Assembly (NCBI GenBank): GCA_964550795.1
Contig: CAZKBH010000007.1
Location: 1-64,000 of the forward strand
Reading direction: 5' to 3'
Length of the DNA: 64,000 bases
Source: M3007 sp964550795
GTDB lineage: Bacteria > Bacteroidota > Bacteroidia > Chitinophagales > Saprospiraceae
Made by a program: the position numbers and the translations under genes. Numbering within the stretch: position 1 is the first letter of the stretch; every line of letters begins with the position of its first letter. Shown piece by piece: positions 17,462-27,251 of the stretch. The notes under the pieces are model-generated. The model was not told the origin of the DNA. It saw only the letters and a program-made list of their open reading frames with translations, and ran no database searches.

Positions 17462-17740
17462 TTACATGTGTTTGACCGCATCAGGCAGCTCGTAAAAAGT
17501 CGGGTGACGATACACCTTGTCGTTGGAAGGATCAAAAAAGGCTTCGACATCTTCGGTGGAAGCATGGATGTAGGCGGATTCTACCACCCAAATACTGATG
17601 CCTTCATTCCGTCGGCAGTACACATCGCGGGCGTTTTCGAGCGCCATTTGTGCATCGGCGGCGTGCAGGCTACCCACGTGTTTGTGGCTAAGCCCTTGTT
17701 TGGAACGAATGAATATTTCCCAGAGTGGCCAGTTTTTCAT
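17462..17740 (-). CDS. paaB: PaaB-like subunit of phenylacetyl-CoA epoxidase, orphan
   Basis: A 92-residue protein that matches PaaB over its whole length: PLWEIFIRSKQGLSHKHVGS, HAADAQMALENARDVYCRR and KVYRHPTFYELPDAVKHM. PaaB is the structural linker of the PaaABCE ring 1,2-epoxidase, which attacks phenylacetyl-CoA. The catalytic PaaA, and PaaC, PaaD and PaaE, are not in the window, so the subunit is an orphan here; they may lie elsewhere. The ATG at 17740 fits the family length, and the frame upstream to 17821 is not conserved. The gene precedes the cytochrome c peroxidase with a 1-bp gap. Confidence 0.88.
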   Translation of the reverse strand: MKNWPLWEIFIRSKQGLSHKHVGSLHAADAQMALENARDVYCRRNEGISIWVVESAYIHASTEDVEAFFDPSNDKVYRHPTFYELPDAVKHM

Positions 17741-18052
17741 GTGAAGTTTAACTATGATTTTGAATGAATCGAGTGAAATGAGTGACACAAATGTCTTATT
17801 TTGAAATGACCAAAATTGCATTTGAGTTCAAAAACACCTCAGTATTGGTTAGAAAATTTAGAATCTACTTAAAAACAGCTTAAAAACTGCATAAGTCGTT
17901 CTGTTTCGCAAAGGTAACAAGCAGCAGGTTTTCAGAATGCTGTACTTTTGGCCAGCCGTAGACGCTTTTGCTTGAGCAGATATGTTTGCAAAAGTAATCA
18001 ACCAAGCAGTGCTGCGCGATGTTATAATTGATTATCAAACACTTACACAAAA
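17741..18052. other. Gene-free divergent region
   Basis: These 312 bp separate paaB (minus) from the barrel gene at 18053 (plus). Possible -7 elements are TACCTTTG on the minus strand at 17909-17916 and TACTTTTG on the plus strand at 17943-17950. I see no matching -33 boxes and no hairpin. Open frames crossing it in minus direction show no protein-like features. Confidence 0.35.
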
Positions 18053-18985
18053 ATGGCGACACGAATAGACAATGCCTTGAAACTGATTTTGCCGATTTCC
18101 CTGCTCTTTTTTGGCACGTTTGCGGCAAACGCACAAATTAAATACGGATTCAAAACCGGCCTCAACTTCTCCCGATTTGAGGGTCCGGCAGAAACCAACG
18201 CTGCTGGAGAAAGTTTGGAAAATTGGGAAAACGTGACCGGTTTTCACATCGGGATGAGTTTTGGCTACAAATTCACGGATAATTTCGGGCTTCGTGGCGA
18301 AATGATATACTCCAAACGCGGGTCTAAATACACGTTTGAAGGACCCTCTTACCGGATTTTTAAACATGCGAACGGTAGCGTGCTCACCAACGGTAATGCA
18401 CGCTACCTCATCAACGTTAACAACTCCTACCTCGACCTGCCCATCATGGCGTATGCCCGTTACAAAAGTTTTGAAATTTCAGGCGGTGGCTATGTAGGTG
18501 TAATGGTTCAATCTACCGGCGAGGGTTCTTTGCGATATTCGGGCAAAACAGCCCTTGGAAACGAGGTTTACGACAATGCCAACCAAAACAGAGAATTGGT
18601 TTTTAACCTCAACCACAATTACCGCAGGGACGATCCGGGCGGCGCCTCTTCCAAATCCAACGACGAAGCGCCTTTAAGTGTCCGCGCAGATGCTTTTATC
18701 TCCGAAACGCCTAAAACGATGGGGGCCTATTTTGACCACCCGGAAGGTTCAGGCAATTTGTACAATACGTTCGATTATGGACTCGTGGGCGGCGTTACTT
18801 TTTACATCAGCCGCGCCCTGTATTTTCATGTGCGTGCTCAATATGGGCTTGCGGACATTACGAACAGCAAAGCGGATTTGTCCAAATCTGAGGCCCCGGC
18901 TACCACTAACCCCTCGGATCTGAAATTTCGCGATGACAACGACCGCAATTTTGTAATTCAGGCATCCGTTGGATTTAGTTTCTAA
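18053..18985 (+). CDS. Outer-membrane beta-barrel protein (PorT-like)
   Basis: A 310-residue exported protein. A signal peptide of about 27 residues ends in FAANA, followed by QIKYGFKTGLNFSRFEG, typical of the outer-membrane beta-barrel (PorT/porin) family. Alternating strands with aromatic girdles include GFHIGMSFGYKFTDNFGLRGEMIYSKRGS, and the terminal VIQASVGFSF forms a last strand ending in Phe. A loop of about 60 residues (NYRRDDPGGASSKSNDEAP) is probably surface-exposed. The function is unknown; such proteins range from T9SS parts to structural barrels. It is followed after 25 bp by the HAD gene. Confidence 0.8.
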   Translation: MATRIDNALKLILPISLLFFGTFAANAQIKYGFKTGLNFSRFEGPAETNAAGESLENWENVTGFHIGMSFGYKFTDNFGLRGEMIYSKRGSKYTFEGPSYRIFKHANGSVLTNGNARYLINVNNSYLDLPIMAYARYKSFEISGGGYVGVMVQSTGEGSLRYSGKTALGNEVYDNANQNRELVFNLNHNYRRDDPGGASSKSNDEAPLSVRADAFISETPKTMGAYFDHPEGSGNLYNTFDYGLVGGVTFYISRALYFHVRAQYGLADITNSKADLSKSEAPATTNPSDLKFRDDNDRNFVIQASVGFSF

Positions 18986-19010
18986 GTTCTGACCAACTAA
19001 ATTATCTGCT

Positions 19011-19436
19011 ATGTCGAATACACCACTTCACGAGACCTTTGATGAAAAAGGCCAACGCGCCAGCCCGGTTTTACCCGCCCATGTTAAAAACTACCTGATT
19101 GACATTGACGGAACCGTCTGCGACGATGTGCCCAATGAAGAACCCGAACGCATGGGAACGGTGGCACATTACCCAGATGCCTTGGAAGTGCTCAATCGCT
19201 GGCACGATGAAGGGCACATCATCTACTTTTTTACAAGCCGTACGGAGGCGCACCGCAGTATAACGGAAGCCTGGCTGACCAAACACGGGTTCAAGTATCA
19301 CGGAATCCTATTTGGAAAACCGCGCGGGGGCAATTATCACTGGATTGACAACCACATCGTGCGGGCGACGCAGTTCAAGGGCAGATTTACGGATTTGGTG
19401 CTAAAATCGCATGAGATTGAAGTTTTTTCAGAATAA
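19011..19436 (+). CDS. HAD superfamily phosphatase-like protein
   Basis: A 141-residue cytoplasmic HAD-fold protein. The nucleophile motif is LIDIDGTVCDD (residues about 29-39), motif II is the Ser of FFTSRTEAHR, and motif III/IV residues lie in GKPRGGNYHWIDNH. Homologues in Bacteroidota are often labelled phosphoheptose isomerase, but the sequence supports only a small HAD hydrolase without a cap domain. The substrate is unknown. It lies 25 bp after the barrel gene and is followed by two hairpins. Confidence 0.75.
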   Translation: MSNTPLHETFDEKGQRASPVLPAHVKNYLIDIDGTVCDDVPNEEPERMGTVAHYPDALEVLNRWHDEGHIIYFFTSRTEAHRSITEAWLTKHGFKYHGILFGKPRGGNYHWIDNHIVRATQFKGRFTDLVLKSHEIEVFSE

Positions 19437-19488
19437 GTACCGATGAAATAATATCCGCGCGATCTGGAGGTTATTGTTTCATTGGTAC
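19437..19488 (+). other. 16-bp fully paired RNA hairpin after the HAD stop
   Basis: Arms 19437-19452 and 19473-19488 pair completely as RNA, with two G-U wobbles, around a 20-nt loop. The left arm begins on the base after the TAA. There is no T tract, so this is more likely a 3' end stabiliser or processing hairpin than a terminator. Confidence 0.6.
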
Positions 19489-19499
19489 GTAGGGCTGTT

Positions 19500-19523
19500 T
19501 TGAGCGCGTGTGCGCTCAATTTT
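19500..19523 (+). terminator. Rho-independent terminator
   Basis: TTGAGCGC (19500-19507) pairs with GCGCTCAA (19512-19519) around a 4-nt loop, followed by TTTT. It ends the barrel-HAD transcript. Confidence 0.7.
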
Positions 19524-19591
19524 AAGCGGGGGAGTTATTCCTCACTTTCTTTAACACGCTCCCCATTTTTACCCCGTTTTTTTTAATTTTT

Positions 19592-20494
19592 ATGCAAAAA
19601 CTACCCACCCTTGCCCTCGGCCTGGTGCTTCCAGTGTTCGTTTTTTGCTTCTGCAACGCGCAGAATAATTCACCAAGCCCCGCCCCCCCCTTAGCAGTAA
19701 CCGCCGATTCATTGCCTTATGATCTGGCGAACCCCATACTTGTTCTCACGCTGACCGATGTCGCGCTAAAGGAAATTTCAGGGTTAAGCCCCACACCGGT
19801 TACTGGACAATTTGTTTCCATCGCAGACGAGCGTGGGGAATTGTTTTTTCTGGATGCCAATAAGGGTGGGGTAGTGACCAAGCGGGTGCTTTTCCGCGAA
19901 AAAGGAGATTTTGAAGGCGTAGAAATGGTGGACAGTACAATCTGGGCCATTAAAAGCGACGGCGACCTTTTCGGGATTATCAATTGGGATACCCCCACAT
20001 TTTCTGTAGAATCCTTCAAAACGCCCCTCAAAAAATCAGATGATGTGGAGGGCCTCGGATACGACCCAAAACGAAATGCACTACTGATTGCCTGCAAGGG
20101 CGATCCCGATTATTTTATACCTAGAAATATATTCGCGTTTGACTTGAAAACCCGAAAAATGTTGGAAGCTCCGATCTATTCCATTGATCCTGAGGAGGTT
20201 AACCGCTACGTGCCTTATCTGGAAACCGAAAAACAAGACGCTTTCAGTCCTTCCGGAGTGGCGCTACATCCGATTTCAAACGATGTATATGTCATTTCCA
20301 CCGCACTGAAACGCCTCGTTGTATTGGATTACACCTCTGGAAAAATCAAACACGCGCAGCGTTTGGAGAAAAAAAACCTTCCCCAGCCAGAAGGAATTTC
20401 CTTTGATGCGGAAGGGAATTTGTTCATCAGCAGCGAAGGAAAAGGCGGCGACGGGCTTTTGTTGCAGTATAAAATGAAGTCGAATAAAAATTGA
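19592..20494 (+). CDS. SdiA-regulated family beta-propeller protein
   Basis: A 300-residue exported protein. The signal peptide includes LGLVLPVFVFCFCNA. The body matches the SdiA-regulated/YjiK family, a calcium-stabilised beta-propeller: EISGLSPTPVTGQFVSIADERGELFFLD, GDFEGVEMVDSTIWAIKSDG, DDVEGLGYDPKRNALLIACKG, QPEGISFDAEGNLFISSEG. Family members are extracytoplasmic and of unknown biochemical role. The ATG at 19592 follows a terminator at 19500-19523, so the gene has its own promoter in 19524-19591. Confidence 0.8.
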   Translation: MQKLPTLALGLVLPVFVFCFCNAQNNSPSPAPPLAVTADSLPYDLANPILVLTLTDVALKEISGLSPTPVTGQFVSIADERGELFFLDANKGGVVTKRVLFREKGDFEGVEMVDSTIWAIKSDGDLFGIINWDTPTFSVESFKTPLKKSDDVEGLGYDPKRNALLIACKGDPDYFIPRNIFAFDLKTRKMLEAPIYSIDPEEVNRYVPYLETEKQDAFSPSGVALHPISNDVYVISTALKRLVVLDYTSGKIKHAQRLEKKNLPQPEGISFDAEGNLFISSEGKGGDGLLLQYKMKSNKN

Positions 20495-20688
20495 GTCGGG
20501 GTGATTGCTGAACCACCTCGCCTACATTTTGTTTCAATTTTTATTCTGTCCAAACGCATACTTTTGCCCCTGTTTTTCAGAAACAACCCTCATTACCTAA
20601 TATATGCTTTGTGTTGCACTTTAAGCGCCTCAAAGCAACATTTACCCACCAACTTTCATTGTTCATCTTTATCGTTTTTCGCTAGAAA

Positions 20689-21924
20689 ATGCCTGTTATC
20701 GAACTGAAAATACCCAATTTGGGCGAATCCATCAGCAGTGTTACTTTTTCAAAATGGCTCAAACCCGACGGCAGCACTGTCGGTCTGGACGAACCACTTT
20801 GTGAAATTGAAACCGAAAAAGCCAACCAAGAACTTTCTGCCGACAGCGCGGGCAAACTCATCTGGGTAGCCAAAGAAGGCGAAGACTTGCCTGTTGGAGC
20901 ACTTTTTGCCAAAATTGATACCGAGGCCGCTGGCGCAAGCAGCACTTCAAAACCCGCGTCAACCGAAACGCCCAAAGTGGCGGAGGAAAGCCCGGCAGCG
21001 ACGACCAACTATGCCACTGGAACCCCAAGTCCTGCTGCTGCCAAAATTTTGGCCGAAGCCAATGTGCCTCCAGCCAATGTAGCCGGTACTGGCCGCGATG
21101 GACGCATTACCAAGGAAGATGCCACCAAGGCTGCTGCATCGCCAACACCCGCTCCCGCACCTGCGGCAGCTCCTCCCACAGCACCAACACCCGCACCGAA
21201 GGCCACTTCCGCTGTGCCTTTTACCCGCGAAGAACGCCGCGAAAAAATGAGCCGCATGCGCCGTACCATCGCGAAACGATTGGTAAGCGCCAAAAACAAT
21301 ACAGCCATGCTGACCACTTTTAATGAAGTGGACATGACCGCTGTAATGGCCCTCCGGGAAAAATATCAGGACGCTTTCGTCAAAAAATACGGAATCAAAC
21401 TCGGCTTCATGTCCATCTTCGCCAAGGCCTGCGCCAAAGCACTGATGGAAATGCCCGACGTAAATGCCGCCCTCGATGGCGACGATATCATTTACCACGA
21501 TTATGCCGACATCAGCATCGCCATTTCGACCCCCACAGGTCTGGTGGTTCCGCCGATTCGCAACGTGGAAAGCCTCAATTTTGCCGAGTTTGAGCTAAAA
21601 GTTAAAGAACTTTCCGCCAAAGCACGGGATGGCAAACTTTCGCTCGAAGAAATGTCGGGCGGCACCTTTACCATTACCAACGGGGGCATTTTTGGCAGTT
21701 TGATGAGCACCCCAATTATCAATGAGCCACAAAGCGCTATTTTGGGCATGCACGCCATCAAAGACCGCCCCATGGTGGTGGATGGCGAAATCAAAATTCG
21801 CCCCATGATGTACCTCGCACTCAGTTACGATCACCGCGTGATTGACGGTTCTACCTCGGTTACCTTCCTGGTGAAAGTGAAAAACCTCATTGAAGACCCT
21901 ACCAGCCTGTTGTTGGATTTGTAG
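20689..21924 (+). CDS. odhB: 2-oxoglutarate dehydrogenase E2, dihydrolipoamide succinyltransferase
   Basis: A 411-residue TCA-cycle enzyme core that transfers the succinyl group from lipoyl-lysine to CoA. Residues 1-75 are one lipoyl domain with the lipoylated Lys in EIETEKANQE. An Ala/Pro/Thr-rich linker follows (about 80-110). The peripheral-subunit binding domain is at about 112-145 (SPAAAKILAEANV, GRDGRITKEDA). A second flexible linker leads to the catalytic domain at about 185-411, ending in DHRVIDGSTSVTFLVKVK with the active-site His. The E1 gene is not adjacent, which is common in Bacteroidota. The choice of OGDH over a branched-chain complex E2 rests on the single lipoyl domain and overall length. 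Confidence 0.9.
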   Translation: MPVIELKIPNLGESISSVTFSKWLKPDGSTVGLDEPLCEIETEKANQELSADSAGKLIWVAKEGEDLPVGALFAKIDTEAAGASSTSKPASTETPKVAEESPAATTNYATGTPSPAAAKILAEANVPPANVAGTGRDGRITKEDATKAAASPTPAPAPAAAPPTAPTPAPKATSAVPFTREERREKMSRMRRTIAKRLVSAKNNTAMLTTFNEVDMTAVMALREKYQDAFVKKYGIKLGFMSIFAKACAKALMEMPDVNAALDGDDIIYHDYADISIAISTPTGLVVPPIRNVESLNFAEFELKVKELSAKARDGKLSLEEMSGGTFTITNGGIFGSLMSTPIINEPQSAILGMHAIKDRPMVVDGEIKIRPMMYLALSYDHRVIDGSTSVTFLVKVKNLIEDPTSLLLDL

Positions 21925-21976
21925 GTTTGGGAAATAACCCATCTTACTTTTTAATCGCTGCTTAGTTGAAAGAACT

Positions 21977-24853
21977 ATGAACTACACTACCGTTCCCGCA
22001 ATACAAACCAAATTCAAATCCACGCCAGGCGATCCCATTCAAGTGCAAATGCACACCCTGGCCAATGGACTGAAACTTTTCCTGACCATCAATAAAGAAG
22101 AGCCACGCGTTTACACCGAGATTGCGGTGCGCGTTGGGTCCAAGCACGACCCTGCGGATACCACTGGCCTGGCGCATTATTTTGAACACATGATGTTCAA
22201 AGGCACCGACCGGCTCGGCTCCCTGGATTGGGTGAAGGAAAAAGCGATTTTGGACGAGATTGAACTGCTTTTTGAGCAGCACCGTGCGGAGCAAAACCCG
22301 GAAAAAAAGCGGGATTTGTATGCCGAAATTGATCGTTTGAGCTTCGAAGCGGCACAGTTTGCGGCGGCCAATGAATATGATAAACTGGTGAGTGTCATGG
22401 GTGCAAAAGGCACCAACGCCTACACCTGGGTGGAACAAACCGTGTATGTCAACGATATTCCATCTAATGAATTGGAACGTTGGTTTGCGCTCGAAAGTGA
22501 GCGTTTCCGCCGACCCATTTTGCGCCTCTTCCACACGGAATTAGAAACGGTTTTTGAGGAATACAACATTAGTCAGGACAAGGATTTCCGCAAGACGCTC
22601 AAGGCGATGCAGGAATCGCTGACGCCCAGCCACCCTTATGGCACCCAAACGACCCTCGGGCGTGGCGAAGACCTGAAAAACCCGTCCCAGACCAATATTT
22701 ACAAGTTTTTTGATACCTACTACGTGCCCAACAACATGGCCATCATTATGTCCGGCGATTTTGATCCGGCAGATGCGGTGCGCTTGGCGGAGCGGTATTT
22801 TGGGAAATTTGAGCAAAAAGAAGTGCCCAAATTTAAGTTCGAACCGCAAGCAGAGTTGGCTGTTCGAACACATCGGGAAGTATGGGGACAGGAATCGCCC
22901 TGGGTGGAAATGGGCTGGCGGCTACCGGGAGCGAAATCTGAAGAAACCGCCCTGTTGCTGCCTTTAGTGGCCGGAATTTTACACAATTACCAGGCCGGCC
23001 TTTTTGATCTGAATATCGTGCAGCAACAGCAATTGCTGGAAGCCTATGCCTACCCTCGGGTATATGAGGATTTCTCCTCCCTGCTTTTGATGGCCAAACC
23101 ACGTGAAGGGCAATCGCTGGAGGAAGTAGAGCAAATTCTGCTGCGCGAAATCGGCAAGTTGCGTCGGGGCGAATTTGAAGACTGGCTTTTGGAAGCCGTG
23201 TTGAAAGACATGAAGTTGACCGAAATCAGGGCGTTTGAAAAAAATCAGGGCCGAGCCAATGCCATTACCAATGCCTATGTTTTGGGTGTGGAATGGTCGA
23301 CCGTGGTACGCCGTTGGAAAAAACTGGCTAAAGTTACCAAGGCTGAACTGGTCGCTTTTGCGCAAAAAAACTTTCAGGACGACAACTGCGCAGTGGTCTA
23401 TAAACACACGGGCGACGACCCTAGCGTGATGAAAGTAGAAAAGCCGCAGATTACCCCGATTGAAGTAAATCGGGAAGGCGCTTCGGGTTTTGCACAGGAA
23501 TTTTTGCAGTGGGAAACTCAGGAGGTTGCGCCGCAATTTGTTGATTTTAAAAAGGTTATCAAGAAAAAAGCCCTTTCAAAAAAGCATAATCTGCGCCTGG
23601 TGCAGGATCGGAAAAGCAAACTGTTCCGTCTGCACTACAGCTTTGATATGGGCAAGCTGAGTGATCGTCGTTTGGCGATTCTTGCAGGCTACATGCCTTT
23701 TTTGGGCACATCCAAGTTAAGTCCGACGGAAATCCAACAAGCCTTTTACCGGCTCGGGGTGAGTTTTGGGGCCGAGTGTCGCGAGGAGCATTTTTTCTGC
23801 TCGCTCACGGGATTGGATGAATCGTTTGAGGAGGCAGTTGCGCTTATGGAACAGCTACTGGCCGATGCACAGCCCAATCCCGAAGCGCTGAGCAATCTCG
23901 TGGCGGACATGCTTCAACGCCGGGAAAACAACAAAAAAGATAAGCGGACAATTTTGTCAAAAGGCATGGCGAATTATGCCAAACACGGGCCTAAAAACCC
24001 GTTTACGAACAAATTGCCCGCCGAGGAACTGCAAGCCCTTAAACCTTCGGAATTGACCGATTTGTTGATGGATTTGCAGCTTTTTGAACACGAAGTGTTC
24101 TATTTTGGTCCGCGAAACACTACAAAAGTGGCAGAAGTGATTAAAACACTTCATCCCATGAACGAATCGCCGAAAAAACCTTTGCCGGCACAGCAGTACC
24201 CTGAAATCAGTGTAAAAAAGGACCTGGTTTACTTCGTGAACTTCCCTTCTGTGCAGATCGAGCTGTTGATGTTATCGAAAGGCACCCCCAAGTTTAACCT
24301 CGAAGAATACGTCTTTTCAGAATGGTACAACCAGTATTTTGGGTACGGACTTTCCAGTATTGTTTTTCAGGAAATCCGTGAATCCAAGGCCCTGGCGTAC
24401 TCCGCGTATGTCCATGCTGGCAGCCCGCCCAAGAAAAACAGGGCGCATTGGCTGCAAGGATATGTGGGCACTCAGCCCGACAAATTACGGGATGCTGTGG
24501 AAGCTTTTCAGGCTATTTTGGAAGAAATGCCCGCCTCGCTCCCGCAAATGGAACATGCCCGACAAGGGGTGTTGAAACAAATTTCGGCAGGGCGCATCAA
24601 TCAGGCGGATCTTTACTGGGCCTGGCGCAGCAGCCGCGACCGGGGTTTTGCCAATCGAGATTTGCGCGAAGACATTTACCGCAATATTGAAAAAGCCAAA
24701 GCAGCTGATTTAATACTTTACCAAGAACAACACATCAAAGGCCGCCGATACACCTGGCTGGTTTTGGGTGAACGAGATCGCGTGGATTTCAAATATCTCC
24801 AAAAAATCGGGAAAGTGGTAGAGCTGAGCCTAGAAGAGGTATTTGGATTTTAA
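21977..24853 (+). CDS. M16 family zinc metallopeptidase, double-length
   Basis: A 958-residue insulinase/pitrilysin-type protease with both halves in one chain. The inverted zinc motif HYFEHMMFKGTDRLGS (HxxEH) is in the first 75 residues, and the distal Glu is probably in the ESERFRRPI region. The second half (from about residue 540) has the substrate-binding R/Y-type M16 C domain (LSSIVFQEIRESKALAYSAYVHAG). No signal peptide is seen, so it is probably cytoplasmic. It would degrade oligopeptides. A separate exported M16 pair lies at 39696-43240. Confidence 0.92.
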   Translation: MNYTTVPAIQTKFKSTPGDPIQVQMHTLANGLKLFLTINKEEPRVYTEIAVRVGSKHDPADTTGLAHYFEHMMFKGTDRLGSLDWVKEKAILDEIELLFEQHRAEQNPEKKRDLYAEIDRLSFEAAQFAAANEYDKLVSVMGAKGTNAYTWVEQTVYVNDIPSNELERWFALESERFRRPILRLFHTELETVFEEYNISQDKDFRKTLKAMQESLTPSHPYGTQTTLGRGEDLKNPSQTNIYKFFDTYYVPNNMAIIMSGDFDPADAVRLAERYFGKFEQKEVPKFKFEPQAELAVRTHREVWGQESPWVEMGWRLPGAKSEETALLLPLVAGILHNYQAGLFDLNIVQQQQLLEAYAYPRVYEDFSSLLLMAKPREGQSLEEVEQILLREIGKLRRGEFEDWLLEAVLKDMKLTEIRAFEKNQGRANAITNAYVLGVEWSTVVRRWKKLAKVTKAELVAFAQKNFQDDNCAVVYKHTGDDPSVMKVEKPQITPIEVNREGASGFAQEFLQWETQEVAPQFVDFKKVIKKKALSKKHNLRLVQDRKSKLFRLHYSFDMGKLSDRRLAILAGYMPFLGTSKLSPTEIQQAFYRLGVSFGAECREEHFFCSLTGLDESFEEAVALMEQLLADAQPNPEALSNLVADMLQRRENNKKDKRTILSKGMANYAKHGPKNPFTNKLPAEELQALKPSELTDLLMDLQLFEHEVFYFGPRNTTKVAEVIKTLHPMNESPKKPLPAQQYPEISVKKDLVYFVNFPSVQIELLMLSKGTPKFNLEEYVFSEWYNQYFGYGLSSIVFQEIRESKALAYSAYVHAGSPPKKNRAHWLQGYVGTQPDKLRDAVEAFQAILEEMPASLPQMEHARQGVLKQISAGRINQADLYWAWRSSRDRGFANRDLREDIYRNIEKAKAADLILYQEQHIKGRRYTWLVLGERDRVDFKYLQKIGKVVELSLEEVFGF

Positions 24854-24982
24854 AGCAAGTTTCTTCCTTAAAATGCCTTCTGACTTGTTCGACAAACCTC
24901 AGGTAAAATGATGATGAAAATCATCCAAATCATCTGAACAATTTGCGCAATCTTCGCTTTTGACAACAAAAAAAATTGCAAC

Positions 24983-27229
24983 ATGGATAATAACAACACT
25001 ACACACACGTCCCCACACGGAACAAGCTACGACGTTAACAGTGAAAGCAAATGCCCTTTCCAAAATGGGTCTTTAAAGCAGGGCGCAGGCGGCGGCACCA
25101 GAAATCGCGACTGGTGGCCAAATTTGCTGAAACTGAATATCCTCCGTCAAAATTCTTCCCTGACCAATCCAATGGGAACGGATTTCAACTACGCTGAGGA
25201 GTTTAAAAAACTGGATCTGGCAGCCCTCAAACAAGACATTTTCGACCTGATGACCAGTTCACAAGACTGGTGGCCAGCCGATTACGGGCACTACGGACCA
25301 TTTTTTATTCGCATGGCCTGGCACAGCGCTGGTACCTACCGCATTGCGGACGGTCGTGGCGGCGCAGGCTCCGGTACGCAGCGTTTTGCGCCACTTAACA
25401 GCTGGCCGGACAATGCAAACCTCGACAAGGCGCGCTTGCTGCTTTGGCCGATTAAAAAGAAATACGGCCGGAAAATTTCCTGGGCTGACTTGATGGTCCT
25501 GGCGGGCAATTGCGCCCTCGAATCCATGGGTTTCAAAACTTTTGGATTTGCTGGCGGTCGGGAAGACGTCTGGGAGCCTGAAGAAGACATCTACTGGGGC
25601 GCAGAAACAGAATGGTTGGGCGATAAACGCTACACCGGCGACCGGGAACTTGAAAATCCCCTCGGTGCTGTTCAGATGGGCTTGATTTATGTCAATCCAG
25701 AAGGCCCAAACGGAAATCCAGATCCACTTGCTGCTGCCCGCGATATCCGCGAGACTTTCGCGCGCATGGCGATGAATGACGAAGAAACGGTGGCGCTGAT
25801 TGCTGGCGGACACTCCTTCGGCAAAACCCACGGTGCCGCAGATCCTGGCCCGTACATTGGTAAAGAACCTGCCGGCGCGAGCATTGAAGAGCAAAGCCAA
25901 GGCTGGAAAAACACTTTCGGTACAGGAAACGCTGGAGACACCATCACCAGCGGTCTTGAAGGTGCCTGGACCATCACGCCTACGAAATGGAGCAATAATT
26001 ATTTTGACAACTTGTTCGGTTTCGATTGGGAATTGACCAAAAGCCCTGCTGGTGCACATCAGTGGAAACCAAAAGGGGGCGCGGGTGCCGGTACGGTTCC
26101 AGATGCACACGATCCCGCGAAACGTCACGCACCAACGATGCTGACGACCGACCTTTCCATGAGAGAGGATCCGATTTACGGCCCGATTTCCAAACGTTTT
26201 CACGAGAATCCAGATGCCTTTGCGGATGCCTTCGCTCGGGCCTGGTTCAAATTGACGCACCGTGATATGGGGCCAATTGCTCGTTACCTCGGTCCTGAAG
26301 TGCCCGCGGAAGAACTGATCTGGCAAGATCCGGTCCCAGCAGTTACGCACCAACTTATTGACAACCAAGATATTGCAGACTTAAAAGCTAAAATTTTGGC
26401 CACAGGATTGACCATTGGCCAATTGGTTTCTACTGCCTGGGCATCGTCCTCCACTTTCCGTGGTTCCGACAAGCGCGGCGGTGCAAACGGTGCGCGGATT
26501 CGCCTTGCCCCACAAAAGTACTGGCAGGTGAATAACCCATCTCAGCTGGCACAGGTGCTGGAAAAACTGGAAAATATCCAGGCTTCCTTCAACAGTGCTT
26601 CGGTTGGCAAAGAGGTTTCAATGGCTGATTTGATCGTGTTGGGCGGCTGCGCAGGCATTGAGCAAGCTGCAAAAAATGCGGGCTTTACAATCACGGTGCC
26701 CTTTACGCCCGGCCGCACGGATGCTTCTCAAGCGCAAACGGATGTGGAATCTTTCGCGGTGCTTGAGCCGCTTGCAGACGGATTCCGGAATTATGCTAAG
26801 GCCAGATACACCATGGCTGCAGAAGAAATGCTCGTGGACAAAGCGCAACTGATGACCTTGACAGCACCTGAAATGACGGTGCTGGTGGGCGGTATGCGTG
26901 TTTTGAACGCGAACTTTGATCATTCCAAACACGGCGTATTCACCAATCGCCCGGAGGTACTTAGCAACGACTTTTTCGTAAACTTGCTTGATTTGGGCAC
27001 GAAATGGGCTGCAACTTCAGAGGCTCAAGATCAGTTTGAGGGCCGAGATCGCGTTACCGGCGAACTGAAGTGGACAGGCACCCGCGTTGACCTGATTTTT
27101 GGGTCGAACTCAGAACTTCGCGCCCTTGCGGAAGTGTATGCCTGCGAAGATGCCCAGGCAAAATTTGTGCAAGATTTTGTGGCGGCCTGGAACAAGGTGA
27201 TGAACCTGGATCGTTTTGATCTGGTTTGA
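24983..27229 (+). CDS. katG: Catalase-peroxidase
   Basis: A 748-residue bifunctional heme enzyme that removes hydrogen peroxide. The distal side MAWHSAGTYR carries the Arg/Trp/His triad. The covalent Trp-Tyr-Met adduct residues are present: Trp in MAWHS, Tyr in GLIYVNPEGP and Met in RMAMNDEE. The proximal His is in GGHSFGKTHGA. The C-terminal, heme-less duplicate domain starts near residue 430. The N-terminus (MDNNNTTHTSPHGTSY) is polar, so the enzyme is cytoplasmic. It is a single-gene unit with a strong terminator at 27252-27288. Confidence 0.97.
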   Translation: MDNNNTTHTSPHGTSYDVNSESKCPFQNGSLKQGAGGGTRNRDWWPNLLKLNILRQNSSLTNPMGTDFNYAEEFKKLDLAALKQDIFDLMTSSQDWWPADYGHYGPFFIRMAWHSAGTYRIADGRGGAGSGTQRFAPLNSWPDNANLDKARLLLWPIKKKYGRKISWADLMVLAGNCALESMGFKTFGFAGGREDVWEPEEDIYWGAETEWLGDKRYTGDRELENPLGAVQMGLIYVNPEGPNGNPDPLAAARDIRETFARMAMNDEETVALIAGGHSFGKTHGAADPGPYIGKEPAGASIEEQSQGWKNTFGTGNAGDTITSGLEGAWTITPTKWSNNYFDNLFGFDWELTKSPAGAHQWKPKGGAGAGTVPDAHDPAKRHAPTMLTTDLSMREDPIYGPISKRFHENPDAFADAFARAWFKLTHRDMGPIARYLGPEVPAEELIWQDPVPAVTHQLIDNQDIADLKAKILATGLTIGQLVSTAWASSSTFRGSDKRGGANGARIRLAPQKYWQVNNPSQLAQVLEKLENIQASFNSASVGKEVSMADLIVLGGCAGIEQAAKNAGFTITVPFTPGRTDASQAQTDVESFAVLEPLADGFRNYAKARYTMAAEEMLVDKAQLMTLTAPEMTVLVGGMRVLNANFDHSKHGVFTNRPEVLSNDFFVNLLDLGTKWAATSEAQDQFEGRDRVTGELKWTGTRVDLIFGSNSELRALAEVYACEDAQAKFVQDFVAAWNKVMNLDRFDLV

Positions 27230-27251
27230 TTTTAAGGAATTGTAAATATTG

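Noticed and set aside
17880..18367. Minus-strand frames of 84 and 110 codons
   Set aside because: They overlap the supported barrel gene and the divergent promoter region, with no homology or signal features.
25259..26368. 369-codon minus-strand frame
   Set aside because: It is entirely antisense to katG, which is fully supported; the residues are not protein-like.
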